Under the pieces are notes generated by a model, which had not been told where the DNA came from, ran no database searches, and saw only the letters and a list, made by a program, of their open reading frames with translations. A stretch of 13,313 nucleotides of DNA from JBDLRH01 sp039800165 (lineage in GTDB: Bacteria > Pseudomonadota > Gammaproteobacteria > Burkholderiales > Burkholderiaceae_C). A program made the position numbers and the translations under genes. This document shows positions 1 through 5,714 of the stretch, in pieces. Every line of letters starts with the position of its first letter. The first letter of the stretch is position 1. Location: NCBI GenBank assembly GCA_039800165.1, contig JBDLRH010000174.1, forward strand, positions 1-13,313, in the 5' to 3' direction.

Positions 1-2
1 AA

Positions 3-36
3 ACAGGGCCGGCCCTGATGGAGGAGCCGGCCCTGT
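3..36 (-). terminator. Probable terminator downstream of tRNA-Thr
   Basis: An 11-bp perfect inverted repeat (3-13 with 26-36) encloses a 12-nt loop. On the minus strand it starts 8 nt past the encoded CCA of the tRNA and is followed by TT before the window ends, so the expected U-tract is only partly visible. The left arm also lies within a 12-bp palindrome, AGGGCCGGCCCT (5-16). Position and strength suit a Rho-independent terminator, but the truncated T-run keeps this provisional. Confidence 0.6.
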
Positions 37-44
37 GGACTGTC

Positions 45-120
45 TGGTGCCGGCAAGAGGAGTCGAACCCCCGACCTTCGCATTACGAATGCGCTGCTCT
101 ACCAACTGAGCTATGCCGGC
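45..120 (-). tRNA. tRNA-Thr(CGT)
   Basis: Read on the minus strand, a 76-nt cloverleaf folds completely: a 7-bp acceptor stem GCCGGCA/TGCCGGC, D-stem GCTC/GAGC, anticodon loop TTCGTAA, T-loop TTCGACT, discriminator A and an encoded CCA (45-47). The anticodon is CGT (plus-strand positions 85-87), which reads ACG threonine codons. The anticodon arm GCGCA-TTCGTAA-TGCGA, with a G-A top pair, is the same as I recall for E. coli tRNA-Thr(CGU). It is transcribed divergently from exbB, and its own promoter and terminator flank it, so it appears to be a single-gene unit. Confidence 0.97.
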
Positions 121-130
121 TGAACTGCGC

Positions 131-136
131 ATTATA
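131..136 (-). promoter_or_regulatory. -10 element of the tRNA-Thr promoter
   Basis: The minus strand reads TATAAT, a perfect sigma-70 -10 hexamer, ending 10 nt before the first base of the mature tRNA. This would give a leader of only a few nucleotides. No good TTGACA-like -35 is seen at 16-18 nt; the corresponding bases are AATAAC-like. Strong tRNA promoters can tolerate a poor -35, so the call rests on the perfect -10 and its position. Confidence 0.6.
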
Positions 137-263
137 AGAAGACAGCTCCGCGGGTTATTGCTGACGGAAAAATCTCCACAACGTGCTGCAACCTTTGGTA
201 GCATCTTTGGACTTTAAATAAGTAGCGCGAGCGCGACCTCGTGCACATGCCGAGGGACTCACC

Positions 264-1094
264 GTGCTGACTCACCCCCCCATTTCCCAAGCCACGCTTC
301 GCAGGCACGTTCGCGCAGCAGCGCCTGGCTTCATGGTTGCGTTGTGCCTGTTGATGTGCGCCGGCGCGGCGCTGGCACAGGCTCAGCCGGCCGCTGTGCC
401 TGCGGCAGCGGTTCAGGCGGCAGGGGCTGCGGCCGACAACCCGTACGGGCTGGCCGCCTTGTGGGCCGGGTCCGACTGGGTGGCTCGCGCGGTGCTGTTG
501 ATCCTGGTGATCATGAGCGTGGGCAGCTGGTACCTGATCGTCGTCAAATACATCGAGCAGTCGCGCATGGGCCGGCAGGCCCGTCAGACTTCTGACACGT
601 TCTGGGGCGCAGGCTCGATCCGCGAGGGCGCGGGCAAGCTGGATGCAAACAGTCCGTACCGCTTCATTGCCGAAGCCGGCGCAGAGGCTGCGGCCAGCCA
701 TCAGGGGCTGCGTCGTCACATTCCGCGCGACGAGTGGTTGCAGATGAGCATCCAGAGCGCGGTGGATCGGGTGCAGGCGCGCAGCCAGAACGGGCTGGCC
801 TTTCTTGCCACCGTCGGATCGACCTCGCCTTTCGTCGGGCTGTTCGGCACCGTGTGGGGCATCTATCACGCACTCACGGCGATTGGCATCTCGGGTCAGG
901 CCTCGATCGACAAGGTGGCCGGGCCGGTGGGCGAGGCGCTGATCATGACCGCGATTGGCCTGGCGGTGGCGATCCCGGCGGTGCTGGGCTACAACTGGCT
1001 TGCCAAGCGCAACAAGGCGGTGATGGACGAGGTGCGCGAGTTCAGTGAAGAGCTCAACGGGGTGCTGGTGGGCTCTGGCGGCCAGGCTGCCTGA
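264..1094 (+). CDS. exbB: ExbB/TolQ/MotA-family proton-channel subunit of the TonB motor
   Basis: This 276-residue inner-membrane protein would form, with ExbD, the proton channel that energises TonB. Residues 21-40 form a hydrophobic stretch ending in an Ala-rich signal-peptide-like sequence, as in the long-form ExbB proteins of pseudomonads. Three family membrane segments follow at about 74-95, 178-204 and 224-246. The second contains the characteristic TVGSTSPFVGLFGTVWGI block, and the third the TAIGLAVAIP block. T183 and T229 fit the conserved channel threonines. The GTG start is chosen because GAGGG (252-256) lies 7 nt upstream; an internal ATG at 333 would cut into the signal-like segment and has no better ribosome site. 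It is the first gene of exbB-exbD-exbD-tonB and lies 18 nt before exbD. I see no convincing sigma-70 promoter or Fur box in 137-263. Confidence 0.93.
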   Translation: MLTHPPISQATLRRHVRAAAPGFMVALCLLMCAGAALAQAQPAAVPAAAVQAAGAAADNPYGLAALWAGSDWVARAVLLILVIMSVGSWYLIVVKYIEQSRMGRQARQTSDTFWGAGSIREGAGKLDANSPYRFIAEAGAEAAASHQGLRRHIPRDEWLQMSIQSAVDRVQARSQNGLAFLATVGSTSPFVGLFGTVWGIYHALTAIGISGQASIDKVAGPVGEALIMTAIGLAVAIPAVLGYNWLAKRNKAVMDEVREFSEELNGVLVGSGGQAA

Positions 1095-1112
1095 CGCGCC
1101 GGGGTCGTTCGC

Positions 1113-1535
1113 ATGGCGATGAACGTCGGCGGCGGTGACGAGGAGGTCATCGCCGGCATCAACACCACGCCGCTGGTTGACGTGATGCTGGTGCTGCTGA
1201 TCATTTTCCTGATCACTGTGCCGGTGGTGACCACCTCGGTGCCCGTCACGCTGCCCAAGGAGCGCGTCGAGGTGCGCGAAACGAAGCCCGAGAACATCGT
1301 GATCTCGGTGGACAAGGCGGGGCTGATCCATTGGTACGACACGCCGGTGCGCGACACCGAGGCGCTGGTGGATCGTCTGAAGAAGGTGTCGGCGATGAAG
1401 CCGCAACCCGAGGTGCACATCCGCGGCGACCTCGACGGGCCCTACGGTGGTGTGGGCAGGGTGCTCTACGCCTGTCAGCGCGCGGGCATCGTGAAGGTGG
1501 CATTCATCACCGAGCCGCCGCCGCGCGGGGGCTGA
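1113..1535 (+). CDS. exbD: ExbD/TolR-family biopolymer transport protein, first copy
   Basis: A 140-residue ExbD protein. It has a short cytoplasmic N-terminus, then NTTPLVDVMLVLLIIFLI (17-34), which is the family's single membrane helix with the essential proton-carrying aspartate at D23 (equivalent to E. coli ExbD D25). A periplasmic domain of about 95 residues follows, ending in the typical 'YACQRAGIVKVAFIT' segment. Length is normal for ExbD. A second ATG two codons in (1119) is an alternative start, and the ribosome site is weak. It lies 18 nt after exbB and 3 nt before a second exbD, so the genes are surely cotranscribed. ExbD is favoured over TolR because tonB, not tolA, follows. Confidence 0.93.
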   Translation: MAMNVGGGDEEVIAGINTTPLVDVMLVLLIIFLITVPVVTTSVPVTLPKERVEVRETKPENIVISVDKAGLIHWYDTPVRDTEALVDRLKKVSAMKPQPEVHIRGDLDGPYGGVGRVLYACQRAGIVKVAFITEPPPRGG

Positions 1536-1538
1536 CCG

Positions 1539-1985
1539 ATGCGCAACTTTCTTGGCCACAAGGCGCAGCGCCGGCTCGGGCGCCGCGGCAGCGAGCCCGA
1601 GATCATGATGGACGTGAACACCACGCCCTTGATCGACGTGATGCTGGTGCTGCTGGTCATGCTGATCATCACCATCCCGATCCAGCTGCATGCGGTGAAT
1701 CTGGAGATGCCGGTGGGCACACCACCGACCAACCTGCCCAAGCCCGAGAAGGTCCAGATCGACATCGACGCGAAAAGCGTCGTGTACTGGCAGGGTGTTC
1801 CCATTGATGCAGCCGAGTTGAAAGCCAAGATGGACGCGCTGGCCGCCCTGCCAGTGCAGCCCGAGGTGCACTTGCGGCCCAACAAGGACTGCCAGTACTC
1901 GGTGTTTGCCAATGTGCTGGCCACCTCCAAGCGGGCCGGCCTCAGCAAGCTCGCCGTGATCGGCAGCGAGCAGTTCGTACAGTAG
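1539..1985 (+). CDS. exbD: ExbD/TolR-family biopolymer transport protein, second copy
   Basis: A 148-residue second ExbD. It has a basic N-terminus (KAQRRLGRRG) absent from the first copy, then the membrane helix with NTTPLIDVMLVLLVML (27-42), which keeps the essential aspartate (D33). The periplasmic domain is diverged from copy one but carries the same 'QPEVHLR' strand and a C-terminal 'ATSKRAGLSKLAVIG' segment, with a single cysteine, C118. It begins 3 nt after the first exbD stop and ends 7 nt before tonB. Adjacent exbD1-exbD2 pairs are known in Xanthomonas, where the second copy is needed only for some substrates. Here both look functional. Confidence 0.92.
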   Translation: MRNFLGHKAQRRLGRRGSEPEIMMDVNTTPLIDVMLVLLVMLIITIPIQLHAVNLEMPVGTPPTNLPKPEKVQIDIDAKSVVYWQGVPIDAAELKAKMDALAALPVQPEVHLRPNKDCQYSVFANVLATSKRAGLSKLAVIGSEQFVQ

Positions 1986-1992
1986 GCGCAGG

Positions 1993-2664
1993 ATGAGCGG
2001 CCGCCTTGCACGCAGCTATGCCGGAGCCGACCCCAGGCGCCGGGCGATCGGCTGGGCCCTGGTGATCCTGATCCACGTGGCAGCCCTGTGGGCGCTGGTC
2101 AGTGGTACGGCACGCAAAGGCCTGGAAATCCTGAAAAAGCCGATGGAGGCGGCGGTCATCCAGGAGGTGATCATCCCGCCGCCGCCCCCGCCGCCTCCCA
2201 AGCAGATCAAGCCGCCTGAACCGCAGGCGCCGCGCACGGAGGCGCCGCCCCCGCCCTTTGTGCCGCCGCCCGAGGTGGCGCCGCCTGTCACCGCTGCGCC
2301 CGCCATCGTGGCCACGCCCACCCCGCCGCCCGCGCCGCCGGTGATTGCACCCCCGCCGCCGCCTGCTCCTCCAGCGCCGCCCGCGCCCGCTCCGGCGCCG
2401 CCGCCACCTCGCCCGACCCAGATCGGCGTGATCTGCCCCACCCAGGTAGCACCGGTCATGCCGCGGCGCGCCATTCAGGCGGGCATTGAAGGGCTGGTGC
2501 GTGCGCAGGCGGTCATCCGCGACGGCGCCGTCAAGGAGGTGGTCATCCTGTCGGGGCCGCGGGAACTGCACGGCGCCGTGCGGGACGCGATGCTTCAGTA
2601 CAAGTGCATCAGCGACGCTGCCGAAATCCGGGCGGTGCAGGAATTCAACTTCAAGCTCGACTGA
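1993..2664 (+). CDS. tonB: TonB energy-transducing protein
   Basis: A 223-residue TonB. A cytoplasmic N-terminus precedes one membrane anchor (about 19-38), which contains the conserved histidine (H28); the serine found four residues earlier in E. coli is a valine here. Residues 61-141 are the periplasm-spanning linker: about 44 of 81 are proline, including eight in a row at 62-69, with alternating KP/EP elements. The C-terminal domain (about 145-223) has the family pattern 'MPRRAIQAGIEGLVRAQAVIRDGAVKEVVI', split here as MPRRAIQAGIEG (156-167) and LVRAQAVIRDGAVKEVVI (168-185), and would bind the TonB box of receptors. C148 and C205 could form a disulfide bridging this domain. It lies 7 nt after the second exbD and immediately upstream of a receptor gene, so it is probably that receptor's partner. 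Confidence 0.92.
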   Translation: MSGRLARSYAGADPRRRAIGWALVILIHVAALWALVSGTARKGLEILKKPMEAAVIQEVIIPPPPPPPPKQIKPPEPQAPRTEAPPPPFVPPPEVAPPVTAAPAIVATPTPPPAPPVIAPPPPPAPPAPPAPAPAPPPPRPTQIGVICPTQVAPVMPRRAIQAGIEGLVRAQAVIRDGAVKEVVILSGPRELHGAVRDAMLQYKCISDAAEIRAVQEFNFKLD

Positions 2665-2724
2665 GGTTGGCGCGTCGAGTGTTGCCCAAAGGCATCACTT
2701 GATGAATCTGGAGTGAAACCCTGA

Positions 2725-2754
2725 TTGCGACCCCACGGGTTTCGGGGGTATGTT
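2725..2754 (+). promoter_or_regulatory. Candidate sigma-70 promoter for the receptor gene
   Basis: TTGCGA (2725-2730) and TATGTT (2749-2754), each matching 4 of 6 consensus positions, are separated by 18 nt in the 136-nt gap between tonB and the receptor. They would give a leader of about 40 nt. No terminator is seen after tonB, so readthrough from the exbB operon is equally possible. No Fur-box-like palindrome is evident. This is a weak, purely sequence-based call. Confidence 0.3.
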
Positions 2755-2785
2755 GGCAGGGTGCGTACTGTTTCAATGCCTAACT

Positions 2786-2793
2786 AGGAGGGG
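2786..2793 (+). promoter_or_regulatory. Strong Shine-Dalgarno site of the receptor gene
   Basis: AGGAGGGG sits 7 nt before the ATG at 2801. It decides the start of the receptor in favour of 2801 rather than the in-frame ATG at 2750, which would add 17 residues (including three cysteines) in front of an otherwise complete signal peptide. It is among the best ribosome sites in the window and suggests a high translation rate for this outer-membrane protein. Confidence 0.85.
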
Positions 2794-2800
2794 TTGCGTC

Positions 2801-5530
2801 ATGTCTACCAGATCCATCTTCCGTCTGTCGGTGCTCAGCAGCGCCGTGTTGACGGCTGTTTCCGGCGCTGCGCTGATGGCGGTGTCCACCCAGGCGGCCG
2901 CCCAGTCGTCCGACGCGTCCCTGGGGCGTGTGGAGATCACCGGCTCGGCCATCCGCCGCAGCGTCGATGCTGAAACGTCGGTGCCCATCACGGTGATCCG
3001 TGTGGACGATCTGCGCAATCAGGGCATTACCTCTGTCGAACAGGCTGTACAGAGCATCAGCGGTCTGCAGGCGAGCACGAACACGGCTTCTGCGATCGGC
3101 TCTGGATCCGGTGGCGCGTCATTCGCTGACATGCGCGGTCTGGGTTCCAACAAGACTCTTGTACTGCTCAACGGCGAACGTATCGCCAACAACGCGATCG
3201 ACGGCGCCGCACCGGACCTGAACATGATTCCGTTCGCGGCCATTGAACGCATCGAAGTGCTGCGGGATGGCGCGTCATCCTTGTACGGTACGGATGCAAT
3301 TGGAGGCGTGATCAACTTCATCACCCGGAAGAACTTCGCTGGGGGCACTGCGAGCATGGGCTACGACACGCCGCAAAAGCCAGGCGGTCGTTCGGTGAGC
3401 GGCAACATTGGTTTTGGTCGTGGTGACCTGGCGAAGGACGGCTACAACGTCTTTGGCTTTGTCAGCATGCGCAAGGAGCAGGCGATTTCCGGTAGCCAGC
3501 GCGACTTCAACAAGCGCATCGTCGGCGGCCTGTCGAACAGCACCGACCCTGCGAACTACACGCAGGATTTCTCTGCGCTCTACAACCCGTCGGCGCCGGG
3601 GTGCGCGGGTACGGCACTCATCTCGGCTGGCGGCGGCATCCAGTGCAAGATCGTTACGCCGAACTTCGTGGATCACGCGCCAAAGATCGATACCGTCTCC
3701 GGCATGTTCAAGGGGTCCCTGCGGGTCAACAATTCGCTGGATGTCGGCTTTGAAGCGTTTGCGGCCCGCAACTCGGTCACGACCCGCATCGCGCCGGTGC
3801 CGTACGGCGGCTACCTGATCAACCCGACCCGACCCGATGGGACCCCGAACCCGTACTTCCCGACAGCCAACATTGATCCCACATTCGACGACGGAACCGC
3901 GGGGGCTCCTGCGTTCAACCCGTCCGCGCGGTTCCCCAACCCGGTGAACGTGCAGCCCGGGTTCGCCTATGTGTTCTGGCGCAACTTCCCCAATGGCCCC
4001 CGTACAGCGGAGGACGTCAACACCCAGAGCCGCATCATGTTTACGGCTGACGGTGTGGCGGCGGGTTGGGACTATTCGGCCAAGCTGTCTTTCAACCGGA
4101 ATCAGGTCGATAACAAGCTGACCGGTGGCTATGCCAACGGCGACATGATCGGGGAAGGCCTGCTGACGGGCATCATCAACCCGTTTGGTCCCCAGACTGC
4201 TGAAGCCTCGGCGCTGCTGGACCAGGCCCTACTCAAGGGGCTTTTGCAGACGTCTACAGGCAAGGTCACGACCCTCAAGGGTTCTGCGAGCCGTGAGTTT
4301 GGTGATTGGCTCGGAGCCGGGCGGCCAGTGCAGTTTGCGGTTGGCGCAGAGTTCCGCCGCGAAGACTTCGTGTCCAAAGCGAACACTGACTACGCAGCGC
4401 TGGTGAGCGCTTCGACAGGACTTGACCCGACGTTTATCGCCAAAGGCACGCGCAACATCACAGCTTTCTACACTGAGCTCAACGTGCCCGTGACCAAGAC
4501 TTTGGAAGTGACGGGATCGGTGCGCCACGACCGCTACAGTGACTTTGGCAACACCACCAATCCGAAAGCGGCATTCCGTTTTCAGCCATCCAAGACCTTC
4601 CTTGTCCGTGGATCTGCCTCGACGGGCTTCCGTGCGCCATCGCTGTACGACCTGAACAGTTCACAGGCCTATACGAACTCCGGTGAGTTCAACAACCCGG
4701 TGAACTGCCCGGGCGGCAATGCCATCCCAGGGGCATCCGCTGGTGCGAACTGCGACAGTCAGTTCCAGGTTCTCACTGGCGGCAATACCGCGCTGAAACC
4801 GGAGAAGGCAAAGAATTTCACGCTTGGTTTTGTGTTGGAGCCTGCGCGCAACCTGTCGACAAGCGTCGATTTCTGGCGCGTGAGCCTCACCAACCAGATC
4901 GGGGCAATTCCTCAGTCCACACTGTTCAGTACCTACCCGCAGTTCCAGCAGTACTTCAACTTTGCTCCGGGTAATTTGCTGTCTATTACGAGCAACTGCC
5001 CGGGTCCGCTGTGCGGCTATGTAGACCAGCGCCTGCAGAACCTCGGGGATCTCAACACCAATGGTATTGACTTCGGTGTGCAGCATCGCATGCGTACCAG
5101 CTTCGGCCAGATCGACACGGCGCTGCAAAGCACGTGGGTCAACAAGTATGAGTACCAGGACTACACAGGCGGCCCGTTCAACCAGAACGTAGGAATCTAC
5201 GTTGGGTCTGGTCCGATCTTCCGCTGGCAGCACAACCTGATGGTGAACTGGAGCCGCGGTGAGTTTGGCGCTGGCATCGGTATTCGCCACAAGTCCGGTT
5301 ACATCGACTTCATTCCGACCAACACCGTCAAGTCCTACACCACGCTGGATGCTTACGGCAGCTGGTCGCCCAAAAAAGGCACCAGCCTCGTGTTGGGCGT
5401 CCGTAACCTGACCAATCAGGCGCCCCCGTTCAGCAACCAGTCTGACCTGTTCCAGGGCGGCGGCTGGGATTCCCGTTACGCCTCGCCGCACGGCCGTACG
5501 TTCTACTTCCGCGCCACGGTGGCCATGTGA
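2801..5530 (+). CDS. TonB-dependent outer-membrane receptor
   Basis: A 909-residue outer-membrane active transporter. A signal peptide spans 1-34 (cleavage after AAA, before Q35). A TonB-box-like VEITG follows at 44-48. The plug domain spans roughly 50-180, with the family blocks MRGLGSNKTLVLLNGERI (111-128) and IERIEVLRDGASSLYGTDAI (148-167), and the rest is a 22-strand barrel. Other typical blocks are STGFRAPSLYDL (607-618) and LKPEKAKNFTLG (665-676). Six cysteines fall in three close pairs (268/282, 636/651, 733/738), suggesting disulfides in surface loops. The C-terminus alternates hydrophobics but ends in Met rather than the usual aromatic residue. GC content is visibly lower than in the opp genes. 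It lies between tonB and an oligopeptide transporter, suggesting but not proving peptide uptake. The substrate cannot be read from the sequence. Confidence 0.93.
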   Translation: MSTRSIFRLSVLSSAVLTAVSGAALMAVSTQAAAQSSDASLGRVEITGSAIRRSVDAETSVPITVIRVDDLRNQGITSVEQAVQSISGLQASTNTASAIGSGSGGASFADMRGLGSNKTLVLLNGERIANNAIDGAAPDLNMIPFAAIERIEVLRDGASSLYGTDAIGGVINFITRKNFAGGTASMGYDTPQKPGGRSVSGNIGFGRGDLAKDGYNVFGFVSMRKEQAISGSQRDFNKRIVGGLSNSTDPANYTQDFSALYNPSAPGCAGTALISAGGGIQCKIVTPNFVDHAPKIDTVSGMFKGSLRVNNSLDVGFEAFAARNSVTTRIAPVPYGGYLINPTRPDGTPNPYFPTANIDPTFDDGTAGAPAFNPSARFPNPVNVQPGFAYVFWRNFPNGPRTAEDVNTQSRIMFTADGVAAGWDYSAKLSFNRNQVDNKLTGGYANGDMIGEGLLTGIINPFGPQTAEASALLDQALLKGLLQTSTGKVTTLKGSASREFGDWLGAGRPVQFAVGAEFRREDFVSKANTDYAALVSASTGLDPTFIAKGTRNITAFYTELNVPVTKTLEVTGSVRHDRYSDFGNTTNPKAAFRFQPSKTFLVRGSASTGFRAPSLYDLNSSQAYTNSGEFNNPVNCPGGNAIPGASAGANCDSQFQVLTGGNTALKPEKAKNFTLGFVLEPARNLSTSVDFWRVSLTNQIGAIPQSTLFSTYPQFQQYFNFAPGNLLSITSNCPGPLCGYVDQRLQNLGDLNTNGIDFGVQHRMRTSFGQIDTALQSTWVNKYEYQDYTGGPFNQNVGIYVGSGPIFRWQHNLMVNWSRGEFGAGIGIRHKSGYIDFIPTNTVKSYTTLDAYGSWSPKKGTSLVLGVRNLTNQAPPFSNQSDLFQGGGWDSRYASPHGRTFYFRATVAM

Positions 5531-5555
5531 CCGGTCAGGTCTGGCTGATCTGAAC

Positions 5556-5580
5556 GGGCCTCGGCTTGCCGCCGAGGCCC
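5556..5580 (+). other. Stable hairpin after the receptor gene, no U-tract
   Basis: A perfect 10-bp GC-rich stem (5556-5565 with 5571-5580) closes a 5-nt loop 25 nt after the receptor stop. It is not followed by T residues, so it is unlikely to terminate by itself. It may protect the 3' end of the receptor mRNA from exonucleases. An imperfect 8-bp stem (5591-5598 with 5611-5618, one G-T pair) follows, and then the true terminator. Confidence 0.6.
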
Positions 5581-5627
5581 AGTTGGACCAGGGGCGCCTT
5601 TGAAGGGACGGGCGCTCCGTGTGATTC

Positions 5628-5660
5628 AGGCCACCGAACGCTCGGTGGCCTTTTCTTTTT
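5628..5660 (+). terminator. Rho-independent terminator of the receptor transcript
   Basis: A 9-bp perfect stem (5629-5637 with 5642-5650), extended to 10 bp by A5628-T5651, encloses the loop ACGC. It runs directly into TTTTCTTTTT (5651-5660). This is the strongest terminator in the window. It separates the tonB/receptor genes from opp and leaves only 54 nt before the oppA start codon. Confidence 0.92.
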
Positions 5661-5701
5661 GCGGCATCATGGCGGCAACCTGAAATTCGCTGGATGCAAT
5701 T

Positions 5702-5707
5702 GGGGAG
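5702..5707 (+). promoter_or_regulatory. oppA: Ribosome-binding site of oppA
   Basis: GGGGAG lies 7 nt before the ATG at 5715. This supports that start over the in-frame ATG at 5694, which would overlap the ribosome site itself and put seven extra residues before the signal peptide. Confidence 0.75.
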
Positions 5708-5714
5708 AACAACG

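Noticed and set aside
193..220. Direct CTTTGG repeats and TTTAAATA upstream of exbB as a possible promoter or operator
   Set aside because: No -35/-10 pair has acceptable spacing, and the repeat is only 6 bp. No Fur-box-like palindrome is present.
132..1871. A 579-codon open frame on the minus strand across exbB/exbD
   Set aside because: It is rich in His, Arg and Gln, has no recognisable domain, and lies exactly opposite clear ExbB/ExbD genes. This is the typical mirror frame of GC-rich coding DNA.
2016..2474. A glycine-rich minus-strand frame opposite tonB, resembling a Gly-rich structural protein
   Set aside because: It is simply the complement of the proline codons of the TonB linker (CCG/CCC read as CGG/GGG).
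2750..2800. Upstream ATG giving the receptor 17 extra residues
   Set aside because: It lacks a ribosome site, whereas AGGAGGGG lies 7 nt before the ATG at 2801, which begins a complete signal peptide.
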